Below, piece by piece: positions 19,562-28,432 of a stretch of DNA of 64,000 nt. The DNA is from Alphaproteobacteria bacterium (GTDB lineage: Bacteria > Pseudomonadota > Alphaproteobacteria > Rhizobiales > JAKIUO01). Numbering within the stretch: the first letter of the stretch is position 1; the number at the start of each line of letters is the position of its first letter. Position numbers and translations under genes: made by a program. Below the pieces are notes generated by a model. The model did not search any database and was not told the DNA's origin. It worked only from the letters and a program-made list of their open reading frames with translations. The stretch covers positions 47,070 to 111,069 of the forward strand of contig JAJRPI010000032.1 of the NCBI GenBank assembly GCA_024280895.1. Direction: 5' to 3'.

Positions 19562-21175
19562 TTAGCTGGCGATACTGAGATTACGCGATGATTTTTTGCG
19601 CATTGTCGGGGTATTGTTCTGGACAAGAGGCTGGCGCTGTTCGTCGAGCAGCGAGAGCAGATCTTTGGCGGGGATGGGCCGTGAGAAATAAAACCCCTGA
19701 CCTTCGCGAATGCCCATAGCTAAGGCGGCCGTGGCCTGCTCAGGCTGTTCGATGCCTTCAGCAACAATGGTCATTTGGTATTGGCGTGCCAGATTGACCA
19801 GCAACTCGATCATTTGCCGTGATCTTTGATTATCGACGATGCCGTCGATGAAAATTTTGTCGAGCTTCAAGGTGCCAACATCGAGTGTTTGAATGGATGA
19901 CAGGCCATTATGGCCGGTGCCGGCATCGTCGATGGCGATACGAATCCCGTGCTTGTGATATTGAGCAACGGTCTGGCTGGCAAGGTCCAGATCTGCAATT
20001 TCTTGCCGTTCGGTGATCTCGGCAACCAGGCTTTTCAACGGCAAGCCCCCCAGTTTGAGCACTTCGAGCAAGCGGGGCAAAAATGTGGGGTCGAGAAACT
20101 GGGCAGGTGTGACATTGAAGGTCAATTTGAGATGCGGGTTGGCGCGCAGTTCAGAAGCCAAAGACAATCCAGCCGAACGTAACAAGGAGAACAGCATCGC
20201 GTCAACGCGCCCAAAGTTTTCAGCCAATGGGATAAATCTGCCGGGCGATATGATTTCGCCATCGGGTTTGATCCAGCGGGCCAGCATCTCGAAGCCGCTG
20301 ATCTGGCTGGATTGCAGATCAATGATTGGTTGGAAATAGGGCGTGAATTCCCCGTTGGCGATGGCGGCATCGATTTCTTCGATGGCACCAAGCGGCGGAA
20401 ATAAAGCACGAGCTGCAAGAAAGCCAAGAAATAGCCCGATCATGCTCACAAGCAGATCTACCAGGCCTGAATATTTCTTGTTCCAGTTGGCCAAAGTATT
20501 TTTATCGATCCGTAGACGTGCTTTGATCGGATAGCGCTTTGAGTGTGCGGTGAAAAGGAGCTGATCAGTAGCGCCCGATTGGTCGCTTTGGGGAGGGCCC
20601 TCTGGCTGGTATGTAGCTAGTTCTTTGCCACTGTTCAAAATGACCTGCATGGAGAGCGCTGGTCGAAGGTCAGAGGGCACCAAATCAAAAAGCAGTCCTC
20701 CGGTACTGATGACGGCGACGATATTGTGATCGCGCCCTTTCCATAATACGGAAAGGGCATGGTCTTTGCCCGGCGCCAACACTGCCAACTGAATGGTTGA
20801 ATTGAGGCCGCTTTCCCAGCTATCCATCGCATCGAGATCCGTTTGCAGGTGATCGGTTGAAAAGACAGCACATTCAGAACTGGTGGACCGCATGCGAATA
20901 TCTTTGAGTGCGCCGACCGATCTCACATAGCTCTTGAACGCCGCGATAGTGCCAGCAGAGCAGGTGGTCTGGTCGCGCGTTTGAATGCGAATAAGCGTGT
21001 TGACGGCAAGGTCAGTAGCCAGTTCTGTGCGCAACACCGTGCGGGCGGCAAGATCTTCGATCTGGGATTTGTTCCACGCCAAAATGATATTGGCATAGAT
21101 CAAATGAGTGACGGCGTAAAAAGACACAGTGATCAGTATGATCAGCGAAAACTGAATGGCGTGGCGCTTTGTCAT
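19562..21175 (-). CDS. CSS-domain EAL c-di-GMP phosphodiesterase
   Basis: 537 residues from ATG at 21175 (MTKRHAIQ, GAGAG upstream; an in-frame ATG at 21205 adds ten residues). A first membrane helix (about 8-30) leads to a periplasmic CSS domain with the two cysteines of TTCSAG and SSECAVF, expected to form a disulfide sensed by the periplasmic redox state. A second helix (about residue 250) leads to the cytoplasmic EAL domain. The EAL motif itself reads EML, but the other catalytic positions are present: NVTPAQF, EITER, IDDAGTG, LKLDKIFID, VAEGIE and GQGFYFS. It probably hydrolyses c-di-GMP to pGpG. Monocistronic. Confidence 0.94.
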   Translation of the reverse strand: MTKRHAIQFSLIILITVSFYAVTHLIYANIILAWNKSQIEDLAARTVLRTELATDLAVNTLIRIQTRDQTTCSAGTIAAFKSYVRSVGALKDIRMRSTSSECAVFSTDHLQTDLDAMDSWESGLNSTIQLAVLAPGKDHALSVLWKGRDHNIVAVISTGGLLFDLVPSDLRPALSMQVILNSGKELATYQPEGPPQSDQSGATDQLLFTAHSKRYPIKARLRIDKNTLANWNKKYSGLVDLLVSMIGLFLGFLAARALFPPLGAIEEIDAAIANGEFTPYFQPIIDLQSSQISGFEMLARWIKPDGEIISPGRFIPLAENFGRVDAMLFSLLRSAGLSLASELRANPHLKLTFNVTPAQFLDPTFLPRLLEVLKLGGLPLKSLVAEITERQEIADLDLASQTVAQYHKHGIRIAIDDAGTGHNGLSSIQTLDVGTLKLDKIFIDGIVDNQRSRQMIELLVNLARQYQMTIVAEGIEQPEQATAALAMGIREGQGFYFSRPIPAKDLLSLLDEQRQPLVQNNTPTMRKKSSRNLSIAS

Positions 21176-21274
21176 TATTGGTTCTCTCACTTCTTGTTTC
21201 ACCATAGGTGATAAGTTTTAGGAGAGTGTAAACAGGCATAAAACCGGCCATTTCCGAAGGTGACCGGCCATGAC

Positions 21275-21643
21275 CTAACCAGCAACGCCAATCGGTGTCG
21301 GTTTCGTGCCTGGCTGATGAAACTCACAATATTTGCCATAGACACTGACTTTGTGTGCGAGTTGCCCCTTGAGAAAGACCTTGGTGATATGAGTTCGCCG
21401 GTTTGTGGTGCGCTTCCATGTTGCATACGGTGTGGCAAGCGTGTTTTGAGCCTTTGCATTCCACGCGTCCTTTGCTTTTATTTCCGCCTGGTGTTGGGAT
21501 TTGTCATAGCCAAACGTCCAGCCTTTAAAACACGTCTTATAAGACGCATCAGATGCCAGCGCAGGTGCCGCGATTGACAAGAGCGTAAAGATCATTGCAT
21601 TGGTTGCAATAGCAAGACGGATTGATGAATGGCTCATGTTCAT
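21275..21643 (-). CDS. Small exported protein with W-x11-Y-x2-W motif
   Basis: 122 residues from the ATG at 21643 (GGAG five bases upstream). A signal peptide ends around APALASDA (about residue 31). The mature protein is basic, with two cysteines (KTCFKGW and KYCEF) and the motif AWNAKAQNTLATPYATW, in which W, Y and W have the same spacing as in both repeats of the secreted protein at 36873-37415. Function unknown. It is a single gene between the EAL gene and the divergent Gate-domain transporter gene. Confidence 0.8.
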   Translation of the reverse strand: MNMSHSSIRLAIATNAMIFTLLSIAAPALASDASYKTCFKGWTFGYDKSQHQAEIKAKDAWNAKAQNTLATPYATWKRTTNRRTHITKVFLKGQLAHKVSVYGKYCEFHQPGTKPTPIGVAG

Positions 21644-21720
21644 GTGCTCCAAAATAAATGCCACGATATAAGTGTTGTGATTGGTTAGTCGTTTGGCGAA
21701 GATAAAAGGTTCAATTTTTC

Positions 21721-22650
21721 ATGCAACCGATGGGTAAATGGCTGACGGGCCTGGCAAGAGAAATTGTCGGCATCACATATGATCTGTTCAAGCTGATGAT
21801 CCCGGTGATCGTGCTTGTTAAAGTGATCGAACAACTGGGCGGGATCGACTATATCTCTGCCGCCCTTGGCCCCGTGATGGATTTGGTGGGGCTGCCAGCC
21901 AGTATGGGGCTGGTATGGGCAACCACTATGATCGTCAATATTTATGGCGGCATGATCATCTTTGTCACCATGCCGATGACTGAGCCTTTGAGCGTCGCAC
22001 AAGTGACTGTGCTTGGCACCATGATGCTGTTGGCTCATTCTTTGCCCATTGAAGGGCGTATCTCCCAAAAAGCTGGCATAGGTCTGCTATATACGGTTGG
22101 CTTGCGGATTTCTGGAGCATTGGTGTTGGGGTTCGTTCTGCATCAGATATACAGCTCGGGGAACTATCTATCGCAAACCAATGAAGCTTTGTGGACGCCA
22201 GCGCCCGTTCTTGATGACAGCTTGCAGGCCTGGGCCATGGGACAGCTTGCGACGCTTTTTCAGGTCTTCGTGATTATTGCCATTCTGGTGGTATTTCTGC
22301 GCGCGTTGAAATGGAGCGGCATCGAAAATCTGTTCGCTCGTGCCTTGCAGCCCGTTTTGAGGTTTTTGGGACTTGGCGAGCGCACCACCTCCATCACCAT
22401 CATCGGCATGACGCTGGGCCTGACCTATGGCGGTGGCCTGCTCATTAATGAAGCCAAAAAGGGCGATATTTCAAAGCGCGACATTTTTGGATCCATGTCC
22501 CTGCTGGCAGTTTGTCATTCGCTGATTGAAGATACTTTGCTGATCATGCTGATCGGCGGCGATCTCTGGGGGATCCTTTTTGCCCGCATGGCGTTTGCGG
22601 CCTTGTTGATAGCCGTCCTCATGCGGTTAATTCCCAAGCCTAAAAATTGA
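21721..22650 (+). CDS. Nucleoside-recognition (Gate) domain membrane protein
   Basis: 309 residues with about eight hydrophobic segments. Two Gate-type repeats are visible through the matching motifs NIYGGMIIFVT (about residue 78) and LTYGGGLLINEA (about residue 238), as in SpmA/SpmB- and YjiH-like proteins and the core of concentrative nucleoside transporters. It is probably an inner-membrane transporter or channel-like protein with unknown substrate. Its 3' end overlaps the end of the convergent NnrU gene by 11 bp. Confidence 0.88.
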   Translation: MQPMGKWLTGLAREIVGITYDLFKLMIPVIVLVKVIEQLGGIDYISAALGPVMDLVGLPASMGLVWATTMIVNIYGGMIIFVTMPMTEPLSVAQVTVLGTMMLLAHSLPIEGRISQKAGIGLLYTVGLRISGALVLGFVLHQIYSSGNYLSQTNEALWTPAPVLDDSLQAWAMGQLATLFQVFVIIAILVVFLRALKWSGIENLFARALQPVLRFLGLGERTTSITIIGMTLGLTYGGGLLINEAKKGDISKRDIFGSMSLLAVCHSLIEDTLLIMLIGGDLWGILFARMAFAALLIAVLMRLIPKPKN

Positions 22651-23215
22651 CCAGAGCGACCCCCGAGAGATAGGCATGGCCAAAAACAAATGCGCCAACA
22701 AAGCCAAGGGCGATAACGGCTGGCACGAATTCGCGTCCGAGCGGCACCTTTTCGGGCTTGCTCCAAGCGCCGTCGCGGCGGTTCACTAACACCCTCATAA
22801 TCAATGCCCAAAGGGCAAGACCACCAAACAAAAGAACAGAGCGATTGTCACCGTTGAGGACCAAATGACCCGTAGCCCACAATAACATGCCGGTCAGTTG
22901 CAGGTGACGGATCCAGCGCTTCAGATTGGTTGCCGTGCGTTTGTCAAAGCCAAAACCAAACAAGATAACGCCTGCCAAGACCAAAGCGAGGCCGGGCAGG
23001 GTCGCCCATTCAGGGGAGGTATAAACATTCCATTGAGCGCCAGAGCGCCAGCCCATTGACATTATAGTGATGGAGCTAACCAGTCCGAGGACAAAAATGC
23101 CCGCATAAAGATTTGGTCCCAGACCCTTTATCAGCTTACTGCGAAAACGGGGTTTGGTGGCGGGCATGAAATGCAGAAAATACCACAAGGCCAGGCCGAG
23201 GAATATCAAGCTCAT
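22640..23215 (-). CDS. NnrU family membrane protein
   Basis: 191 residues with about five to six transmembrane helices. Conserved family histidines are visible in WYFLHFMPATKPRFRSKL, IRHLQLTG and WATGHLVLNGD. NnrU proteins were first linked to denitrification gene expression and are related to plant zeta-carotene isomerase (Z-ISO), a haem-binding membrane protein, so a haem- or redox-linked role is plausible. It overlaps the upstream 134-residue membrane gene by four bases (ATGA-like) and is the last gene of a TetR/ABC1/4-TM/NnrU module. Confidence 0.88.
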   Translation of the reverse strand: MSLIFLGLALWYFLHFMPATKPRFRSKLIKGLGPNLYAGIFVLGLVSSITIMSMGWRSGAQWNVYTSPEWATLPGLALVLAGVILFGFGFDKRTATNLKRWIRHLQLTGMLLWATGHLVLNGDNRSVLLFGGLALWALIMRVLVNRRDGAWSKPEKVPLGREFVPAVIALGFVGAFVFGHAYLSGVALVNF

Positions 23216-23616
23216 TTGTGATCTCCAATTCTGTTATTTATTTGATCTTTACGTAGCGCCGCAAGGATCAAGAAGGTGATGAGAAGAAACAGGCTCCATT
23301 GTGGCATGGGAAGAAGGGAACCGTGGCGGAGCATGCCATAGCTCATAAAGACGATTGCTGCTGCCCCATATTGAGCGATCACAAGCAGGGCCAAAGGCTT
23401 CTCGTTTTGTTGCTCCCTGGCAATCCAGAATAGCGCCGCTGTATTGAACGCAATCATGGCCGTAACAATATGCCAGAGAACGGAGGAAAAGGCTTTGAGT
23501 TCAATAGAAAGTGTACTTTGCAAGAGCGGCCGGTGAACAACAAACTCGCCGCCTATAATGTGCAGCGCAAAAAGCGCCAATGACGCGACCCCGGCAGATA
23601 AATAATATTTACTCAT
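23212..23616 (-). CDS. Small four-helix membrane protein
   Basis: 134 residues, four predicted transmembrane helices (about residues 5-22, 45-65, 74-92 and 100-120) separated by short loops. I do not recognise a family. It overlaps both neighbours by four bases, ABC1 kinase upstream and NnrU downstream, so all three are translated as a unit. Confidence 0.8.
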   Translation of the reverse strand: MSKYYLSAGVASLALFALHIIGGEFVVHRPLLQSTLSIELKAFSSVLWHIVTAMIAFNTAALFWIAREQQNEKPLALLVIAQYGAAAIVFMSYGMLRHGSLLPMPQWSLFLLITFLILAALRKDQINNRIGDHK

Positions 23617-24917
23617 GAGCTGGCCCCCTCATCTTCAACCCAGTGATGGCGCAAGCGAACCGTTGCCCCCATGCGCTCGAAAATTTTACAAAGGCCGTAA
23701 GTCGTGCGGTTAAAAAAGATAAACTCTTCTGCTACATAATCAGGGCTATCGAGGGTTTGCGAGAACATCATCATCAGTTCTTGGCCGCGCTTGGTATAGT
23801 CTTTGTTGGCGCCAAAATCATAGCTGTCGTGAACGAACGGTTCTGTCACCCATGCGCCAAACGGGCGAAACAGCTGTTCGTGCATTTCGGGTGTAAGATT
23901 TTCAAATGGCATGCCGATATCGGCGTAAGCGCGCGCCAGCTCATGGCGATCCCCATACAGATAAGCCAGCAGCAATTGCGGGAACACGCGCATAAAATGA
24001 TCTGATAAATGGCGCACACAGCCAAAGTCGAGGACATTGATCGAGCCATCCTTGGCAAATAGATAATTGCCGGGATTGGGATCGGCGTGCAGGCATTGCA
24101 GATCGCGGGCGCTATGTACAAAAAAGTCGTAGAGTTTTTGTGCGGCCTGGTTTCGAGTTTGCTTGTCGGGGTTGTTGGCGAGCCATTCATCGAGATGTTG
24201 GCCCGGCATATATTGTGTGGTGAGCACATGCTGGGCGCTGAATTCATCATAGATACGCGGAATATTTATGCCCTCAAGCTTCACATGGTCGCCAAACCAG
24301 TTGGTGTTCTTGCGCTCGATCCTATAGTCCACTTCTTCCTTGAGGCGTGCTTCAATTTCATCAAGGGACTGCAGGATAATTTTGGCGTCGCGCATATTGC
24401 GGACAAGGGAGCGCACCAGCGCAAGATCACTGTCTATGGCGTTAGCAATGCCGGGATATTGTACTTTGACAGCCAGTTGCGTGCCATCATCAAGGCTTGC
24501 TTGATGCACCTGCCCAAGACTGGCGGCGGCAAAGGCGGTTGTATCAAAGCGGGCAAACAGTTTTTCTGGGGATTGTCCCAATTGCTCCATCATCACCTTG
24601 CGGATCAGCACCTTGTTAAGCGGTGGCACCTGGTGAAAGCTCTTTTGCAGCTCGCGTTGATAGGAGGGCGGTAACAGGTCGAGTTCCATGCCGATCATTT
24701 GGGCGATCTTGAGGGCGGTGCCGCGCAATTGGGTCATGGCACCAAACAAAATTGCGGCATTTTTCTCATCCAGATTTTGCTTGGTCTGGCGCTCTTTAAC
24801 CGGTGATAGAAAGGCCCGTTTGACCTTGTGTTGCAGCTCACAAGCGCCAACCTTGATTGCAGCAACCCCGGCGACTTTGGCGCGCGCCAGTTTACTTTGC
24901 GGGAGTTTTTGGTTCAT
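23613..24917 (-). CDS. ABC1/UbiB-family atypical kinase
   Basis: 434 residues from ATG at 24917, which follows an excellent ribosome binding site (GGAGGGGGACG); the in-frame extension to 24983 lies inside the TetR gene. ABC1 (COQ8/ADCK/AarF-like) signatures are RGTALKIAQMIG (the K-x-G-Q region, here KIAQ), AAASLGQVHQASL (the A-rich loop), VKVQYPGI with the nucleotide lysine, LHADPNPGNYLF and VLDFGCVRHL for the catalytic and metal-binding Asp. These are membrane-associated ATPase/kinase-like proteins acting on prenyl lipids or quinones. It lies between a TetR regulator and two small membrane genes. Confidence 0.93.
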   Translation of the reverse strand: MNQKLPQSKLARAKVAGVAAIKVGACELQHKVKRAFLSPVKERQTKQNLDEKNAAILFGAMTQLRGTALKIAQMIGMELDLLPPSYQRELQKSFHQVPPLNKVLIRKVMMEQLGQSPEKLFARFDTTAFAAASLGQVHQASLDDGTQLAVKVQYPGIANAIDSDLALVRSLVRNMRDAKIILQSLDEIEARLKEEVDYRIERKNTNWFGDHVKLEGINIPRIYDEFSAQHVLTTQYMPGQHLDEWLANNPDKQTRNQAAQKLYDFFVHSARDLQCLHADPNPGNYLFAKDGSINVLDFGCVRHLSDHFMRVFPQLLLAYLYGDRHELARAYADIGMPFENLTPEMHEQLFRPFGAWVTEPFVHDSYDFGANKDYTKRGQELMMMFSQTLDSPDYVAEEFIFFNRTTYGLCKIFERMGATVRLRHHWVEDEGASS

Positions 24918-25647
24918 CGTCCCCCTCCATAAAGCGGCGCTTGACACTTTTTGCGGTGTTGGCGAAGTCGGCGAAACTATCAAGATGGCTCATGATATGG
25001 GTGCGAAACAAGAACGACATCAGGTCAAGTGACTTGCCCACAAGTCCTTGATGCAAAATCGTTGCGACGATGCCCATGCTTTTGTCGAGCAATTGTGTGG
25101 TATTTTCAAAATCTTGCGAGCTGTCTTTGAGCCAGTAAGCAAGGATGCCTGTTTGATAATCCCAGAACAGGCGCGGCAGTAGTTCGCGATAGGGTTGATC
25201 AGGAACTTCCCCCGCTTCAATTGCCGCCTCCAGCATGTCCGTGACCATCTTCTTGTTGAGGCGTCTCGTTTCGGCCAGGTGAGTGATGCCGGTGGCCGGA
25301 GAATAATAGGTGAGGGTAAACACCTGCTGCAAAAATTCGCGTGCCGGTAGCCAGACTTTCAGCTCGGTTTCGATCAGCTGATGCAATTGTTCTTGCAAGG
25401 AATAGGTATGGAAATCCTCAATCTCCTTGAGGGCACTCATGGTTTGGAGCTGTACATGCTCGCAATAGCCATAGAGCAGGCTTTCTTTGCTGGGGAAATA
25501 ATTGTAGATCGTTGCGTCACCAACACCTGCGCGCCGAGCAATCTCGCGCATGGAGGCGGATTTAAAGCCTTTTTCGATAATCACATCAGCCGCCGCTTTG
25601 AGGATTTTCAGGCGGGTCTGTTGCTTTTCCTGTTCGCTTATTTTCAT
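24892..25647 (-). CDS. TetR/AcrR family transcriptional regulator
   Basis: 251 residues. The N-terminal helix-turn-helix (residues about 10-55) contains SMREIARRAGVGDATIYNYF and PSKESLLYG, the TetR DNA-binding signature. The C-terminal two thirds form a helical ligand-binding domain. Its 3' end overlaps the ABC1 kinase start by 26 bp. It probably represses its own operon; an inverted repeat ATATCT-N9-AGATAT at 25651-25671 sits directly upstream of the start codon, overlapping the ribosome binding site region. Confidence 0.93.
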   Translation of the reverse strand: MKISEQEKQQTRLKILKAAADVIIEKGFKSASMREIARRAGVGDATIYNYFPSKESLLYGYCEHVQLQTMSALKEIEDFHTYSLQEQLHQLIETELKVWLPAREFLQQVFTLTYYSPATGITHLAETRRLNKKMVTDMLEAAIEAGEVPDQPYRELLPRLFWDYQTGILAYWLKDSSQDFENTTQLLDKSMGIVATILHQGLVGKSLDLMSFLFRTHIMSHLDSFADFANTAKSVKRRFMEGDDEPKTPAK

Positions 25648-25650
25648 GAG

Positions 25651-25671
25651 ATATCTCCATTATTAAGATAT
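25651..25671. promoter_or_regulatory. Candidate TetR operator
   Basis: ATATCT-N9-AGATAT lies four bases upstream of the tetR start codon and covers its Shine-Dalgarno region. Position and symmetry suit an autoregulatory operator; binding is inferred. Confidence 0.4.
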
Positions 25672-25776
25672 TACACTTCAATAAATAGCATATATATGAA
25701 TTTAATCAATAGTAATTATTTAATAGAACGGTGAGGCATGAGGATATGCAATTGCGTGAGCTTGCAGCCGATCGCC

Positions 25777-26031
25777 CTAACGTTTGCGCGTGAACATGGT
25801 CTGGATGATGTAAAAGGCCAGTACAGCGGGGATCGCCAACAGCAGTAAACTGACAGGACCGGCAGCTATTTCGGGAACACCGAAGGATTTTACATAGATG
25901 GTTTCGAGTAGGTGAGCGGCCGCTGCAATATCATATTGCTCGGTATTGACGCTGCCAACGGCCGATATGATGCCAGCCGTGGTCATTGTAAAAATGAATA
26001 GCGCAAAGAATATTGCGATGAATGTCGCCAT
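25777..26031 (-). CDS. Small two-helix membrane protein
   Basis: 84 residues from ATG at 26031 (MATFIAIF), with AAAAAGGATAAGG upstream. Two transmembrane helices are predicted (about residues 2-24 and 59-78) joined by a polar loop (EQYDIAAAAHLLETIYVKS). No family recognised. The in-frame extension to 26070 has no support. Confidence 0.65.
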   Translation of the reverse strand: MATFIAIFFALFIFTMTTAGIISAVGSVNTEQYDIAAAAHLLETIYVKSFGVPEIAAGPVSLLLLAIPAVLAFYIIQTMFTRKR

Positions 26032-26198
26032 GTCCCTTATCCTTTTTATGCAAAACAAAATGTTTTGCAAATTCTAAAAGAATTGTAGCAAAAAGGAAAG
26101 TCGCAGGAAGTGCCGCCGCCTGAGCTGTATTGAGGGCAGTGTTTAATCGCAAATAATTTGCGGGGGAAAGGTTTGTGTCAACCCCCGTATTTGTGACA

Positions 26199-26597
26199 CT
26201 AGCCTTTCCCCCATTTCCGCCGCGGGGAGGCATATTCGCGGCGGAGATTACGCCAGAACTGAATTGTTAGAGTTAACAGAGTCGAAAAAACCAGCGCCAT
26301 AAACACCATCACCAGATTATTACCAGAGACATTGAGTTGTGGCATTTGCTGGGGGCTTGAAGATGGTGACAACGACAGGCTTGTTTTTGCAACAATGACC
26401 GGCTCGCTGGCCGGGAGCATTGTTTGTTCTAGCGATGTCTGGGCTTTGACGAGCGGTGCTGGCATCGCAGGCTTTGTATGCGTGCTGGCAAAAAATGCGA
26501 CTAGCAGAAACATACCAATGCCAATTGCGAAGTCAGTCGTCCACTCGCGGGCGCGGTCAGATTCGAAAAATTTTACTCTGCGTTTATTCTTTTGCAT
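26199..26597 (-). CDS. Uncharacterised two-helix membrane protein
   Basis: 132 residues: a basic N-terminus (MQKNKRRVKFF), a helix at about 22-39, a Pro/Ser-rich periplasmic stretch, a second helix at about 95-112, and a very basic cytoplasmic tail ending RRKWGKG. No family recognised. It lies between the sigma factor and the previous small membrane gene; gaps of 150-200 bp suggest separate units. Confidence 0.65.
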   Translation of the reverse strand: MQKNKRRVKFFESDRAREWTTDFAIGIGMFLLVAFFASTHTKPAMPAPLVKAQTSLEQTMLPASEPVIVAKTSLSLSPSSSPQQMPQLNVSGNNLVMVFMALVFSTLLTLTIQFWRNLRREYASPRRKWGKG

Positions 26598-26802
26598 TTT
26601 GAGGTCCCCACCAGCTTGTCTGCATATTTTTGATGTCCCTAATAAAGCAGATGATTGGGGCTTGGTTTGGCCCAGAATGTGGCAATATTCCGTTCACGGC
26701 TATTTGCGCTATCGCGTGGTCTCCCCAAACCTGGTATTGGGGCGGGCAAAGCCCGGCGCGCGGTCGCGCTTGCCGCCCGCTGGGCGGATTATTTCGCTCA
26801 CA

Positions 26803-28062
26803 TTATTTATTGCTCAGCTTCAGCATTTTTTTCTCAAGGAAGGTTCGCTCGACTTTGTTTGTGGCGAGTTGAATAGCGCGGGTCAGGCTCAGTTTTGCCC
26901 CTGAAATCTGGCTGGTGCGTTCAAGCAAGTCGGCTTTAACCACATAAAAATATTGGTATTCGCTGAGCGCTCCAGTGGCTTCGAGCTCGTTTAGGGCTGA
27001 TAAGGCAAGTGCAGCATCTTTGGCATAAGACAGGGCGACAATGGCATTGAGCCGCACGACAGGGGTTGGTGTTGATTGATACAACCGCTCATAGAGACCG
27101 GTAATCTCAGCCCAGTCGGTATTTGCGAAGTGACTGGCATTGGCATGTACGGCGCTAATCGCGGCTTGTAGCTGATAGGGGCCAATCGCTCCTTTGGAGA
27201 GCGCACTGATTAGCAGTTTTGTGGCCTGTTTGATGGTCTTTTGGTTCCACAGGGTTCGGTCCTGATCTTCCAGTTGCACAAGCTCATTGGCGTGCTTGCA
27301 GCGCGCCTCGCGGCGGGCATCATGCAGTAACATCAGCGCGCATAGCCCCGCAACTTCGGCTTCATCGGGGATTAACTGATTGAGGGTCGTGCCAAGCTCT
27401 ATGGCTTCAAGGCACAAATCCTTGCGGCTCAATTGTGGGCCGCTGGTGGCGGTGTAACCTTCATTGAAAATAAAATAGATCACCCACAACACGGATTGCA
27501 GACGCTCCCCCCATTGTTGGCGCTCTGGTACCCGATAGGGAATGTTGGCCGCCTTTATTTTACGCTTGGCACGTACAATGCGCTGCGCCACCGTTGTTTC
27601 CTTTAGCATCAAACCACGGGCGATTTCGCCGTTACCCAGACCGCCGACCGCTTTGAGGGTGAGGGCGATGCGGGCGGCTTGTGACAATGCTGGGTGGCAG
27701 CATGTAAAGATCAGGCTCAACTGCTCATTTTTGAATTGGGCAAATGGAGCGTTTTCGCTTATTTCATGATCTTGATGGTTGATTTTGGCCATCATCTTTA
27801 TTTCAGCGGATTTGTTATGGTGCATTTGCGTGTGCCGGAGGCGATCAATGGCCTTGCGTTTGGCCGTGGTCAATAGCCAGGCTTCGGGTATATGGGGGAT
27901 ATCCGATTGCGGCCAGCTTTTAAGGGCCGCAATCAAGGCATCCTGCAGAACATCTTCGGCCAGTTCCAGGTCGCGCAGATGCGACATGAGAATGGACAAA
28001 ACACGCCCCCAGCTGTTTCTCACCACATCCTCAATGTGAGCATGTGTCAGATCAGCGTTCAT
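26803..28062 (-). CDS. ECF42-type RNA polymerase sigma factor with C-terminal extension
   Basis: 419 residues from ATG at 28062, longer than a standard ECF sigma factor (about 180). Sigma region 2 (LRDLELAEDVLQDALIAALK, then PEAWLLTTAKRKAIDRLRH) and region 4 (LKAVGGLGNGEIARGLMLKE, then TTVAQRIVRAKRKI) are followed by the roughly 220-residue helical C-terminal domain with TPR-like elements typical of the ECF42/DUF6596 group. ECF42 genes lack an anti-sigma factor and are regularly paired with DGPF (YCII-like) proteins; such a gene lies 14 bp upstream here. The C-terminal domain is thought to control activity. Confidence 0.92.
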   Translation of the reverse strand: MNADLTHAHIEDVVRNSWGRVLSILMSHLRDLELAEDVLQDALIAALKSWPQSDIPHIPEAWLLTTAKRKAIDRLRHTQMHHNKSAEIKMMAKINHQDHEISENAPFAQFKNEQLSLIFTCCHPALSQAARIALTLKAVGGLGNGEIARGLMLKETTVAQRIVRAKRKIKAANIPYRVPERQQWGERLQSVLWVIYFIFNEGYTATSGPQLSRKDLCLEAIELGTTLNQLIPDEAEVAGLCALMLLHDARREARCKHANELVQLEDQDRTLWNQKTIKQATKLLISALSKGAIGPYQLQAAISAVHANASHFANTDWAEITGLYERLYQSTPTPVVRLNAIVALSYAKDAALALSALNELEATGALSEYQYFYVVKADLLERTSQISGAKLSLTRAIQLATNKVERTFLEKKMLKLSNK

Positions 28063-28075
28063 GTTTGAGAGATCC

Positions 28076-28432
28076 TCATTTAAAATCGAGTTCCATGATC
28101 GGGCGGACCTCAATCGATCCCCATGCCGCGGTGGGTATCTTGGCGGCATAGGCCAATGCCTCATCAAGATCGGCGCATTCCAGCAGATAATAGCCGCCTA
28201 GCACCTCCTTGGTTTCGGCAAATGGTCCGTCATTGGTTTGTGTTTTGCCATTTGAGACACGAACCGTCGTGGCGGTATCGATCCCTTGCAGGGGCTGCCC
28301 GGCAATATGCACCCCAGCGGCCTTGGTTTCCTTGTTGAAATCCATATAGCCTTGGAACATGGCTCCAAACTCTGGAGTGTCAGGTTTGGGACCACTGTTC
28401 TCGGCTGCGTAGATCAAGAGCAAATATTGCAT
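28076..28432 (-). CDS. DGPF/YciI-like protein partnered with ECF42
   Basis: 118 residues. It contains the eponymous motif TNDGPFAETKEVLGGYYLLE, in a ferredoxin-like dimeric alpha-beta barrel fold. It is directly upstream of the ECF42 sigma gene (14-bp gap), in the arrangement known for this sigma group, where DGPF genes are the main regulon members. Biochemical role not established. Confidence 0.92.
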   Translation of the reverse strand: MQYLLLIYAAENSGPKPDTPEFGAMFQGYMDFNKETKAAGVHIAGQPLQGIDTATTVRVSNGKTQTNDGPFAETKEVLGGYYLLECADLDEALAYAAKIPTAAWGSIEVRPIMELDFK

